Shown: positions 21,767-29,232 of the stretch, piece after piece
How the letters are laid out: each line of letters opens with the position of its first letter
Position numbering within the stretch: the first letter of the stretch is position 1
Program-made: the position numbers and the translations under genes
NCBI GenBank assembly: GCA_910587285.1
Contig: CAJULM010000030.1
Coordinates: 1-33,760 of the forward strand
DNA from: an uncultured Oscillospiraceae bacterium
GTDB taxonomy: Bacteria > Bacillota > Clostridia > Oscillospirales > Oscillospiraceae
DNA length: 33,760 nt
Direction of reading: 5' to 3'
Notes under the pieces: model-generated
Seen by the model: the letters and a program-made list of their open reading frames with translations, nothing else
Database searches by the model: none
What the model was told of the DNA's origin: nothing

Positions 21767-21797
21767 CCCGCCCGGGCAGCCGTGCCTCCCGGGCGGG
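21767..21797. other. Perfect GC hairpin after the binding-protein gene
   Basis: CCCGCCCGGG (21767-21776) and CCCGGGCGGG (21788-21797) are perfect 10-base arms with an 11-base loop and no T-run. It sits between the binding protein stop and membrane protein D. Such hairpins often protect the 3' end of a binding-protein mRNA and raise its level above that of the downstream genes. Confidence 0.65.
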
Positions 21798-21843
21798 GCG
21801 GAGATCATTCAGATAGTTTCGTTGGCGGGGCCGAAGCCCGCCC

Positions 21844-24012
21844 TTACTTCAGGGTCTCGAAGTAGGCGATGTCCTTTTCCCAGGCGCCCTGCTTGATGGC
21901 CAGGTACTGCTTGCCGGACCAGGAGTTGGTTACGGTGTCGGCGGTGCTGGCGGCGTCCTGCATCCCGGCGTCGGTGTAGCCGTTGACGGCAATGTTCAGC
22001 AGCATATTGTCGCCGTCCTTCTGCTGGTTGAAGCGGTCGGTGAGCTCAGTGTAGCCGTTCACGGTGTCGTTTTCCACCTTGGTGGTGGGCAGCACGGTGG
22101 GCACGATGGTGTACCAGGGGTTGGAGGCCATGCCCAGCTCGGGGTGCTTGATGGTGCCCAGGCCGATGGCGGTGGAGATGTAGCCCGCGCCCTGCTGGCC
22201 CACCTCATGGGTGCACTGGTACTCGAAGGCCTGGCTCTTGAGGAAGGACAGGGTAGAGCCCAGATAGAACCGGGCGTAGTTGGTGTAGTTGCCGTTGGCC
22301 TTATCCCACAGCTCCTCACGGGTAGCGTCGGCGATCTCGGGCATCGGCTCGCCGTTGAAGCTGAAGGTGACGTAATTGCCGCTGGCATCGGTCTTGATGA
22401 AAGCGTCGGGGCCATAGCTCATGAGGATGCGGCCCTTCTCGGAGTAGGCGAAGTCGATGAGGGCCAGGCAGGCGTTGAGCTTGTCGGTGTCGCTGCCCAC
22501 GCCGGCCTTGGAGATGCCCCAGCCGTCGGTCTTGACGGAGCGCCAGGACTCGGTAAAGCGCATATACACGCCATCGGCGTTGGAGCCGTCATACCAGCGG
22601 GCCACGGGCACCATGGCGGCCATGTACTTCTCGCCCTGGTCGGCCTGGAGGGCGGTGGCGTTCAGGATGGTCTGGGTCTGGTTGTAGTCATAGTGCATGA
22701 AGCCCAGGTCGTTCTCCAGGTAGGTCTTGGAGCTCTCCTCGGAGCCGTCCACGAAGGCCTTGGAAACCAGGCTCTCCTGAACCATGGCGTGCATCCGCTC
22801 CATGGCCTCGTAGGTGTCGGCCTCCTGGCGGGCATCGTGGAGCTGATTGTCGGCGCCAACATACAGGTAGTCCTGGCGGGACTCCAGGCCGCGCACACCA
22901 AACAGGGTGCCGGCGAAACGGAACAGGTCCACGCGGCGCTGGTTGTTGTTGTCCTCACGGGTGAACAGGCCCTGGATGGTATCGGTGCCGTTGAGGGTCT
23001 GGGCGTTGGCCACCACGCAGCGCAGCAGGGCCACCAGCTCGTCGGCGTCCCAGGCGGCGTTCTGGCCCACGAATAGGTCGGCGCGGTTGGTGCCGTAATA
23101 GCCGTTGTAGGCCTCGTCGATGTAGGTGCGCAGCATATTCACGGCGGTCACGCCGTCCATGGAGCCGGCCTCGTTCATTTTAGCCACGATGTTGCCAGCG
23201 GTGTCGTAGTCCTTGGTCACGGATTCCACGCCGGATCCGTCGGCCTTGACCACGTCGATCTCCACCTTGCCGGAGGTGGGCATATAGGGCTGATAGACAG
23301 GGGCGGCGGTCTTGCCGCTGGCGGTGGCGGTGAACTCGCCCTCGCCGTTGAGCAGCTTCTCCACCCAGTCGGTGCGCATCAGGGGCATACGCTCGATGTC
23401 GTCCACGCCGTCAAAGTAGGGGCTGAAGTAGATGGCGCCGGTGTCGGTGTTGCCGGTGATGGACAGGCGGACGATGGGGTTGGCCTCCAGATAGGCCTTG
23501 AAGTTGGGCATCAGGTCCAGGTACTCGGCGATGTTCACCATGTTGCCGGCCTCGCCGTTCTCGGTGAGCTTGATGGCGGTGCCGCTGACCATATCCACAT
23601 CGCCCGGGCGCTCTTTCCAGAAGTCGAACTCCTTGGAGGCGCTGTTGCCCTGGTACTGGTCCTCAAAGACGATGTTCAGCTGGTTCTGCACCTCCACCCA
23701 GGTGGGCTTGAGCTCGCCGGTGTGGTAGGTGTTGCCGTCGGCCAGGGTCACGCCCTCGCCGGCGGTCTCCGGGTCGAAGAACAGTCCGGTCTTGGCGTTG
23801 TTATAGCCGGTGGCCATGCGCAGCTTGGTGCCGGGGGCATAGCTCAGGCCCTGCTCGGGGGCGTCGCTGGGGGTTTCGCTGCCGGACTGGGTGGGGGCGG
23901 CGGAGGGAGCGGTGCTCGGCTCCACTTGGATGCTGGGGCCGCAGCCGGCCAGCAGGGATGCGGTCATAACCACCGCGAGCAGCATTGCGGCAAAAGATTT
24001 TAGCTTTTTCAT
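21844..24012 (-). CDS. Extracellular solute-binding lipoprotein, large (722 aa)
   Basis: A CUT1-type sugar-binding lipoprotein. The signal peptide MKKLKSFAAMLLAVVMTASLLAGC ends in the lipobox LLAGC (lipidated Cys at residue 24), followed by a low-complexity linker (PSTAPSAAPTQSGSETPSDA). The mature domain has typical features of LplA/YtcQ-type proteins, including a GISKAGVGSDTDKLNACLALIDFAYSEKGRILMSYG block near the C-terminal half. At 722 residues it is much longer than LplA-type proteins (about 500), so an extra domain or long insertions are likely, possibly to hold larger oligosaccharides. The ATG follows AGGAGGACATT. It is preceded by the two permease genes. Most likely ligand: oligogalacturonides or rhamnogalacturonan fragments, by context. 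Confidence 0.9.
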   Translation of the reverse strand: MKKLKSFAAMLLAVVMTASLLAGCGPSIQVEPSTAPSAAPTQSGSETPSDAPEQGLSYAPGTKLRMATGYNNAKTGLFFDPETAGEGVTLADGNTYHTGELKPTWVEVQNQLNIVFEDQYQGNSASKEFDFWKERPGDVDMVSGTAIKLTENGEAGNMVNIAEYLDLMPNFKAYLEANPIVRLSITGNTDTGAIYFSPYFDGVDDIERMPLMRTDWVEKLLNGEGEFTATASGKTAAPVYQPYMPTSGKVEIDVVKADGSGVESVTKDYDTAGNIVAKMNEAGSMDGVTAVNMLRTYIDEAYNGYYGTNRADLFVGQNAAWDADELVALLRCVVANAQTLNGTDTIQGLFTREDNNNQRRVDLFRFAGTLFGVRGLESRQDYLYVGADNQLHDARQEADTYEAMERMHAMVQESLVSKAFVDGSEESSKTYLENDLGFMHYDYNQTQTILNATALQADQGEKYMAAMVPVARWYDGSNADGVYMRFTESWRSVKTDGWGISKAGVGSDTDKLNACLALIDFAYSEKGRILMSYGPDAFIKTDASGNYVTFSFNGEPMPEIADATREELWDKANGNYTNYARFYLGSTLSFLKSQAFEYQCTHEVGQQGAGYISTAIGLGTIKHPELGMASNPWYTIVPTVLPTTKVENDTVNGYTELTDRFNQQKDGDNMLLNIAVNGYTDAGMQDAASTADTVTNSWSGKQYLAIKQGAWEKDIAYFETLK

Positions 24013-24074
24013 AATGTCCTCCTAACAAAATATGTCTTGTGTTGGTGCGGTTATCATCATCGGGGCGGGAGGAG

Positions 24075-24965
24075 TTACTCCTTGACGCCGCCCACGTTGA
24101 CGCCCTTGGCAAAGTACTTCTGAATGAAGGGATAGATGATCAGGATGGGTACGATGGAGCACACGATCAGCGCGTAGATGACCGAGTCGGAGGCAAAGGT
24201 CTCGCTCCAGCCGGCGATAATCTCCGGGTCGGTATACTGCTCCAGCCGCAGCCGGATAAAGACCTGAAGGGGGTGCTCGTTGGAGTTGGAGATCATCTGC
24301 CGGGCCCAGAAGTAGCCGTTCCAGCGGGAGATGGCGAAGAACAGGGCCACGGTGGCGATGGTGGACTTGCTCATGGGGATGTACACCTTGCTGAGCACCT
24401 GGAATTCGCTGGCGCCGTCCACGATGGCGGCCTCCTCAATCTCGGAGGGGACGCCCTCAAAGGCGTTTCTCAGCAGGATGATGTTCATGGCCGCCATGCC
24501 CATGGCGATGACCACCAGCCACTTGTCGTCCTGGATGCCCACCACGCGGAACACGTCCCGGGTGGCCAGGTAGTTCAGGTACTGGGGCACGATGCCCGCA
24601 GAGAACCACATGGTGAACACCAGGAAGAAGTTGAAGAATTTGCGGAACAGCAGCCGCCGCTTGGACAGAGCGTACGCGCCCAGAATGGCGGTGAGCATGG
24701 ACCACAGGGTGCCGTACAGGGTGAGGAACAGGGTGTTGGAATAGGCGTTCCAGAACATATTGTCCCCGAACATCCGGGCGAAGGCGTCGAACTGCACATC
24801 CTTGGGAAACAGCACGATGGAGCCGTACTCCACGGCGGAGCGGCCGCTGATGGAGGCGGACACCGCGTACACGAAGGGGTACAGACAGCACAGAGCGAAC
24901 ACCGTGAGCAGCGTGTAACTGATGATTTTGAAGATCAGCTCGGAGATTTCAAGTTTCCGTTTCAT
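24075..24965 (-). CDS. LplC/YtcP-type ABC transporter permease
   Basis: A 296-residue inner-membrane permease of the CUT1 family. I chose the ATG at 24965 (MKRKLEISELIFKIISYTLL) with GGGAGG 5 bases upstream; the longer frame overlaps the previous gene. Six membrane helices are expected. The EAA loop that contacts the ATPase reads EEAAIVDGASEFQVLSKVYIPMSK near residues 185-208. The C-terminus ending FAKGVNVGGVKE is the typical LplC/YtcP end (F-x-K-G-V-x-x-G-x-x-K-G). Pairs with LplB, whose stop is 13 bases upstream. Confidence 0.93.
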   Translation of the reverse strand: MKRKLEISELIFKIISYTLLTVFALCCLYPFVYAVSASISGRSAVEYGSIVLFPKDVQFDAFARMFGDNMFWNAYSNTLFLTLYGTLWSMLTAILGAYALSKRRLLFRKFFNFFLVFTMWFSAGIVPQYLNYLATRDVFRVVGIQDDKWLVVIAMGMAAMNIILLRNAFEGVPSEIEEAAIVDGASEFQVLSKVYIPMSKSTIATVALFFAISRWNGYFWARQMISNSNEHPLQVFIRLRLEQYTDPEIIAGWSETFASDSVIYALIVCSIVPILIIYPFIQKYFAKGVNVGGVKE

Positions 24966-24978
24966 ACGCGCCTCCCAT

Positions 24979-26034
24979 TTAGTACAGCGAGGTGTTGGAC
25001 GCCTTGCGGGCGATGGTATTGGCCCCAATCACCAGCAGCATTCCAATGACGTTGTTCATCATTTCCGCCGCGGCCGCCACCCCTGGGAGGGGGTTGTTCC
25101 CCATGCCCACCCGGTTAGCCAGGGTGGACACCACATCGGCGGTGACATAGGTGTTGGTGTTGTAAAGCAGCAACACCTTTTCGTAGCCAATATTCAGCAG
25201 CGAGCCGATTCGGGTGATGAGCATGATGACGATGGTGGACAGGATGCTGGGCAGCACCACGTATCGCATCTGGGCCATCTTGTCCGCGCCGTCGATCTGG
25301 GCGGCCTCATAGCTGGTGGGGGAGATGGCGATGATGGCGGCGAAAAACACGATGCTGTCATAGCCTGCGCTCTCCCAGATGCCGCTGATCTGATAGATGG
25401 AGCGGAAGAACGACGGGTTATTCAGCAGTCCCGCGTTGGCCACCTCATTGCTGATCAGCCCCAGGCTTGACAGACCCTGGTTGATGATGCCCATGCCGGT
25501 GGTGAGAGAGCCCTGCTTCACCAGCATAGTCACCAGCGAGGTCATGACCACGGTGGACATGAACTTGGGCAGGTACGTCAGCACCTGGTAGACGCTCCGG
25601 GCGGCGTTTGAGCGGATTTCATTGAAAAACAGCGCCAGGATGATGGGGATGGGGAAACCGAAACACAACCCGTAGAAGCTGAGGATAAAGGTGTTTCTCA
25701 GCGCCCGCCAGAAATCGGTGGAGAGCTGGTCGCCGCCGGCCAGCAGCCGTTTGAAATACGAAAAGCCGGAAAACAGCTGCTGCGAGACGGGCACAACATC
25801 GTCTGACACCTTGAAGCACCCCAGCAGCTCGTACATGGGGAAATAGCGCCAGAACAGGAACACCAGCAGCATGGGCACCAGCATGATGTAAAGCCGCCAA
25901 TCCTTCAGGATGGTCACGCCTACATGACGCCAGTAATGCTTTTCCACATCGTCCCGGACGACCTGCTCGGGGCTGATCCGGTAGACCTGGGCTTCCCTGT
26001 CGAACTCAAGGAAATCCGCTGCCCTATCTTTCAT
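24979..26034 (-). CDS. LplB/YteP-type ABC transporter permease
   Basis: A 351-residue CUT1 permease. The EAA loop is EAAQIDGADKMAQMRYVVLPSI. Family-typical blocks include YIMLVPMLLVFLFWRYFPMYELLGCFK near the first helix and TYLPKFMSTVVMTSLVTMLV. There is an N-terminal extension of about 45 residues (FLEFDREAQVYRISPEQVVRDDVEKHYW) absent from shorter relatives, which looks cytoplasmic and charged. With LplC and the 722-residue lipoprotein it forms the importer. AGGAGG lies upstream of the ATG at 26034. Confidence 0.93.
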   Translation of the reverse strand: MKDRAADFLEFDREAQVYRISPEQVVRDDVEKHYWRHVGVTILKDWRLYIMLVPMLLVFLFWRYFPMYELLGCFKVSDDVVPVSQQLFSGFSYFKRLLAGGDQLSTDFWRALRNTFILSFYGLCFGFPIPIILALFFNEIRSNAARSVYQVLTYLPKFMSTVVMTSLVTMLVKQGSLTTGMGIINQGLSSLGLISNEVANAGLLNNPSFFRSIYQISGIWESAGYDSIVFFAAIIAISPTSYEAAQIDGADKMAQMRYVVLPSILSTIVIMLITRIGSLLNIGYEKVLLLYNTNTYVTADVVSTLANRVGMGNNPLPGVAAAAEMMNNVIGMLLVIGANTIARKASNTSLY

Positions 26035-26049
26035 AGTTTACCTCCTTTT

Positions 26050-26613
26050 TTACTCCTTCTCCGCGTGGACGCGGAGAAGGTAATGTTTTTGATCTTCATA
26101 GACACCGTCCAGCTTTCGCGCTATCCAGATGATCACAAAGGTAAATAAGAGGGAGAGGCTGTCCGTGGTGAAAAAGCCCGCCACGCTTGCCGGGCCGGAG
26201 CCCAGCGCCAGGGCGGTCAGCGCCCTCCCCGCCTGCATCAGCACCTGCACCAAAAGCGGGAAAATGAGGGACAGAGGGCCGGTGCGCACCCGCTCTTTTC
26301 CCACCCGCCGGAGCAAGAGCACGGCCAGAACCGAAAACAGGTTGCCCACACAGTATATAACATACTGCCGGGGGGTGGCTCCGGAGAAGAAACAGAATAC
26401 AAGCCCCGCCTCCACGGCGTGAATGGCCCCCCAGAAGCCCCAGCGCATATAGACGATGGAGGCTATGGCCGCCGCCAGGGACACGGTAAAGGGCTGGCCG
26501 GGGAACCACCAGTTGGCGGCCCGGACAATGAGAAACTCAAACACTGCCAAAGCCAGCCCCATCATCGCCAGATCGATGGCCCGGTATTCCTTCCATGTGC
26601 GCTGCCGTTTCAT
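26050..26613 (-). CDS. Polytopic membrane protein, ECF S-component-like
   Basis: A 187-residue membrane protein with about six hydrophobic segments (for example LAMMGLALAVFEFLIV, FTVSLAAAIASIVYMRWGFWGAIHA, VIYCVGNLFSVLAVLLL, LIFPLLVQVLMQAGRALTALAL and FTTDSLSLLFTFVIIWIA). Size and layout resemble the substrate-binding S components of ECF transporters, but no ECF ATPases or T subunit are in the window and I cannot assign a ligand. The start at 26613 (MKRQRTWKEYR) has AGGTGAG at 5 bases; the frame continues upstream without support. It is the first gene of the long minus-strand operon and ends 15 bases before lplB. Alternative: an unrelated membrane accessory protein. Confidence 0.6.
   Translation of the reverse strand: MKRQRTWKEYRAIDLAMMGLALAVFEFLIVRAANWWFPGQPFTVSLAAAIASIVYMRWGFWGAIHAVEAGLVFCFFSGATPRQYVIYCVGNLFSVLAVLLLRRVGKERVRTGPLSLIFPLLVQVLMQAGRALTALALGSGPASVAGFFTTDSLSLLFTFVIIWIARKLDGVYEDQKHYLLRVHAEKE
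26055..26080. other. Hairpin at the end of the membrane-protein gene
   Basis: CCTTCTCCGCG (26055-26065) and CGCGGAGAAGG (26070-26080) are perfect 11-base arms inside the last codons of the S-component-like gene, just before the lplB ribosome site. No T-run follows on the operon strand. It may affect mRNA processing or lplB translation. Confidence 0.5.
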
Positions 26614-26784
26614 TGGGCTCACCTGCCTTGCCGTTTGAGAGTTAGAGCGGATTTTTCCGTCTTGGGGATAGGCACGGGCCTTTCTATCGGATATAATAGG
26701 GGCGTTGGCCGCGGCGAGCCCGCCGCGGGGGCATTTGCAGGCAAATGCCCCGCTATGCCGTTTCTTATGTAAGGAGGAATTGAT
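26614..26784. promoter_or_regulatory. Divergent control region between pectin operon and pectinesterase
   Basis: 171 bases. TATAAT at 26692-26697 fits a plus-strand -10 box; no good -35 lies 17 bases upstream, so an activator may be needed. On the minus strand TATTAT overlaps it (26693-26698). Two hairpins fill the pectinesterase leader: CCGCGGCG/CGCCGCGG (26709-26716 and 26721-26728) and GGGGCATTTGC/GCAAATGCCCC (26728-26738 and 26741-26751). No TGTAAG-type palindrome is found here. Confidence 0.5.
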
Positions 26785-27645
26785 ATGATTCAAGTTGATT
26801 CCAGCTGCAAGCTTCAGCAGGCGCTGGACCATGCCCGTCCCGGCGATGTGATTGAGTTGGCCGAGGGGGAGTACCGGGCCAAGGCCGTCATCACAACTCC
26901 GAACCTCACCCTGATTGGGGCGGGGGCGGAGCGCACACGCATTGTCTGGGACGACTATGCCAAAAAGCTGGACGAGAAAGGGGTGGAGTACAATACCTTC
27001 CGCACCTGGACGCTGGCGGTGTGCGCCGACGGAGTGAGTATGCGGGAGCTGTCTATTGTCAACGACTCCCTGCACCCTGAGGAAAAGGGGCAGGAGGTGG
27101 CCCTTACGGTGTACGGGGACAACTTCTCCATGGAGCGCTGCCGGCTGAGTTCCACCCAGGACACCCTGTTTCTGGGGCCGCTGCCTGCCGACCTCATCAA
27201 GCGGTACAACGGATTTCTGCCCGATAACCTGCGCCGGGACAAACCCTGCCGCCAGCGGTTTTCAGACTGTCTCATCGAGGGCACGGTGGACTTTATCTTC
27301 GGCTGCGGAGAGGCGCTGTTTGAGCGGTGTGAAATCCGCTCCCTGGCGGACGCGCGGGATATCGGCTATGCCGCCGCCCCTGCCCACGCGCTGGAGCAGA
27401 CCGAAGGGTTCCGCTTCCTGAACTGCCGCTTTACGGCGCAGGAGGGGGTGAGTCCCGGCTCCATCTATCTGGCCCGGCCCTGGCGGGATTACGGGCTGTG
27501 CAGATTTGAAAACTGTACCTATGGCCCCCATATTTCTCCTCTGGGCTTTGACAAGTGGAACGATACAAATCGGGATGAGACCGCCCGCTTTTATGAGGAA
27601 CCGCCGGTAACGGGCCGGGTGGAGTGGGTAAAGGCGATTGGATAG
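26785..27645 (+). CDS. Pectinesterase (CE8), cytoplasmic type
   Basis: A 286-residue carbohydrate esterase of family 8, which removes methyl esters from galacturonate residues. Motifs: SSTQDTLFLGP near residue 125 (first Asp region), EGTVDFIFGCGEALFE near 168 (catalytic Asp) and SIYLARPWRDYGLCRF near 229 (Arg-Pro-Trp). The N-terminus MIQVDSSCKLQQALDHARPGD has no signal peptide, so it acts inside the cell on imported methylated oligomers. AAGGAGGAATTGAT precedes the ATG. It is transcribed away from the pectin operon and would prepare substrates for GH28 and GH105. Confidence 0.93.
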   Translation: MIQVDSSCKLQQALDHARPGDVIELAEGEYRAKAVITTPNLTLIGAGAERTRIVWDDYAKKLDEKGVEYNTFRTWTLAVCADGVSMRELSIVNDSLHPEEKGQEVALTVYGDNFSMERCRLSSTQDTLFLGPLPADLIKRYNGFLPDNLRRDKPCRQRFSDCLIEGTVDFIFGCGEALFERCEIRSLADARDIGYAAAPAHALEQTEGFRFLNCRFTAQEGVSPGSIYLARPWRDYGLCRFENCTYGPHISPLGFDKWNDTNRDETARFYEEPPVTGRVEWVKAIG

Positions 27646-27925
27646 CCCGCCGCTGACCACTTCTTTGCGCTTTTTTCGGGGCCCCCACAAAGCCGTTCTT
27701 CAGGCTTTGTGGGGAAAGGAGGAGCAGCGCAGTGAGTGAGCTTTGCCGCTTGCGGCGAAGCGAGGGATACGAAGCTTGCTCCGACGCTGTCACGCTGCGC
27801 AGCCGGATGGACGCTCGGTCGCTTTCGCTGTGACTCGGGTAAAAAACAGATTTGTGTTGCAAATCTTGGTTTTTCAGCCTTACTACGCTCCAAGCTCCCT
27901 CGCAACCGCCTGCTCCGCGCTTCTC
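27646..27925. other. Structured intergenic stretch between pectinesterase and lacI ends
   Basis: 280 bases without a gene. It holds a perfect 12-base hairpin, CCCCACAAAGCC/GGCTTTGTGGGG (27683-27694 and 27703-27714), a dense run of short GC-rich inverted repeats at about 27725-27835, and a two-way terminator at 27841-27874. The middle part looks like an intergenic repeat rather than coding DNA. Confidence 0.6.
27841..27874. terminator. Bidirectional terminator between pectinesterase and lacI
   Basis: AGATTTG (27848-27854) and CAAATCT (27860-27866) form a hairpin with A-run before it and TGGTTTTT after it, so both strands end in a T-run. It would end the convergent pectinesterase and lacI transcripts. 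Confidence 0.75.
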
Positions 27926-28927
27926 TTAAAAGTCCGTGGTTCCCCGGCGGATGAGATAGCCCTTCGCGTATACCCGTGTGCCGCCCTGTCTGCCGCTGAG
28001 GTGGAGCTTCAGAAAATCAATGACGATCTGGCACAGGCGGTGCTCCCGGCTGTCGATGGTGGACAGCTCTGGGTCACAGCATACGGACAGCTCAGAGTTG
28101 TTGTAGCCAATGACACACAGGTCGCCAGGGACGGACAAGCCCTTGCGCTTGGCGTACTTCACCGCTCCGGCGGCCAGGGCGTCGTTGGCGGCGAAAATGC
28201 CGTCCACATCCAGGTCCGCCAGCTTGAGCAGATAGTCCCGGGTCTGGTTAATTTGATTGGACAAGCCCACGCTTACATCCGCCTGAAGCTCCAGCCCGGC
28301 CTGGGCCAGCGCGGCCTGACAGCCCTGGCGCTTCAGGTTGGTGCTAACGGTATCCGTGTCGGCCAGGAACAAAATTTTCCGATGGCCGGAGGCGATCATC
28401 TCGCCTACGGCGGAGCGGGAAGCGTCGAAATCGTCGCACACAGCGCAGTAGATGTTCTCACCCCGGACATAGCCGTTTACCATGAACACGGGGGTGTGGG
28501 CCGCGGCCTCCCGGATGTAATTCACCCGCTGGCCGTCCGGGTCATCGTCGGCGTACACCGAGCCGATGAGCACCAGCGCGTCCACCCGGCAGCGCAGCAG
28601 GGCGTTTACTGCAATTTGGCAGTCCTCATAGCCGTAGCCGCTGCAACATAGGATGCAGTCATATCCGTAGTCCCGGAGGCTGCGCTCCAGAAAGGCCACG
28701 GCTTTGGCCATGTAGTCGTCCGCAGCGTCGGGGCACACCAGGCCGATGGTTTTCATGGCGTTTTGCCCCAGCCCGCGGGAGAAGCCGCTGGGGACATAGC
28801 CCTGCGCCGCCATGATTTCCCGCACCCGCAGCTTGGTCTTTTCCGCCACGTTGGGGCTGTCGTTGAGCACCCGGGATACAGTGGCGATGGAGACGCCGGC
28901 CAGCTCTGCAATATCGTAGATGTTCAT
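27926..28927 (-). CDS. LacI-family transcriptional regulator of the uxa operon
   Basis: A 333-residue LacI/GalR repressor. The N-terminal DNA-binding domain is MNIYDIAELAGVSIATVSRVLNDSPNVAEKTKLRV with the hinge SRGLGQNAMKTIGLV; the rest is the periplasmic-binding-protein-like ligand domain (FAANDALAAGAVKYAKRKGLSVPGDLCVIGYNN). The open frame extends upstream, but the ATG at 28927 begins the conserved domain. Its promoter (28974-29002) is followed directly by a palindrome at 28952, and a matching palindrome lies at the uxaA promoter, so it probably represses itself and the uxa operon. The inducer is likely a galacturonate-pathway intermediate, by context. Confidence 0.93.
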   Translation of the reverse strand: MNIYDIAELAGVSIATVSRVLNDSPNVAEKTKLRVREIMAAQGYVPSGFSRGLGQNAMKTIGLVCPDAADDYMAKAVAFLERSLRDYGYDCILCCSGYGYEDCQIAVNALLRCRVDALVLIGSVYADDDPDGQRVNYIREAAAHTPVFMVNGYVRGENIYCAVCDDFDASRSAVGEMIASGHRKILFLADTDTVSTNLKRQGCQAALAQAGLELQADVSVGLSNQINQTRDYLLKLADLDVDGIFAANDALAAGAVKYAKRKGLSVPGDLCVIGYNNSELSVCCDPELSTIDSREHRLCQIVIDFLKLHLSGRQGGTRVYAKGYLIRRGTTDF

Positions 28928-28951
28928 GGCGTGCCCCCATTCCAAATCGCT

Positions 28952-28967
28952 GTGTAAATGCTTACAT
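28952..28967. promoter_or_regulatory. LacI-type operator at the lacI transcription start
   Basis: GTGTAAATGCTTACAT reads ATGTAAG-CA-TTTACAC on the minus strand, a near-perfect palindrome. It begins 6 bases downstream of the lacI -10 box, so a bound repressor would block its own gene. It pairs with the site at 29124-29139. Confidence 0.75.
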
Positions 28968-28973
28968 AGCTTT

Positions 28974-29002
28974 ATGATAAACCGCTGAGCCGTCCATTTC
29001 AA
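28974..29002 (-). promoter_or_regulatory. Promoter of the lacI-family gene
   Basis: On the minus strand TTGAAA (29002-28997) and TATCAT (28979-28974) are 17 bases apart, a good sigma-A promoter 47 bases ahead of the start codon. Confidence 0.8.
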
Positions 29003-29087
29003 GATGTTTTTTCTCACAAGCTCGCAACCACATTTTTGTGCAAAACGACAAAAATGCGATGAGAATCCCAGAAAAATTTCGAGGCCG

Positions 29088-29116
29088 TTGACATTTTGGG
29101 GAGCGTGTTTTATGAT
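29088..29116 (+). promoter_or_regulatory. Promoter of the uxaA operon
   Basis: TTGACA (29088-29093) and TATGAT (29111-29116) with exactly 17 bases between them. A strong consensus-like promoter with an operator placed over its transcription start. Confidence 0.88.
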
Positions 29117-29123
29117 GAATTCG

Positions 29124-29139
29124 ATGTAAGAACTTACAT
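29124..29139. promoter_or_regulatory. LacI-type operator at the uxaA transcription start
   Basis: ATGTAAG-AA-CTTACAT is a perfect palindrome with 7-base arms, 7 bases after the -10 box. The same sequence pattern at 28952-28967 supports control of both genes by the adjacent LacI-family protein. Confidence 0.8.
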
Positions 29140-29166
29140 TTGATGGCAGACAGCATACGCGGACCG

Positions 29167-29187
29167 CAAATTGCTTCAAGCAATTTG
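29167..29187. other. Hairpin in the uxaA leader
   Basis: CAAATTGCTT and AAGCAATTTG flank a single base, giving a stable stem in the 5' leader of uxaA, between the operator and the start codon. It may influence mRNA stability; no T-run follows. Confidence 0.45.
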
Positions 29188-29232
29188 ACCGCAGGCCTGC
29201 CTATTTGGGAATGAGAGGGTGAGGCGTTTTTT

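Noticed and set aside
26614..27075. N-terminal extension of the S-component-like protein to 341 residues
   Set aside because: It would run antisense through the pectinesterase start and the promoter region. The ATG at 26613 has a ribosome site and begins a normal membrane protein.
27683..27714. Terminator of the pectinesterase gene
   Set aside because: Perfect 12-base stem but no T-run after it on either strand. The hairpin at 27841-27874 fits better.
29124..29139. CcpA catabolite-repression (cre) site
   Set aside because: The half-site resembles cre, but the central CG is missing and an adjacent LacI-family gene with a matching second site is the simpler explanation.
28928..29179. N-terminal extension of the LacI-family protein to 417 residues
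   Set aside because: The extension covers both promoters and operators. The conserved HTH begins at the ATG at 28927.
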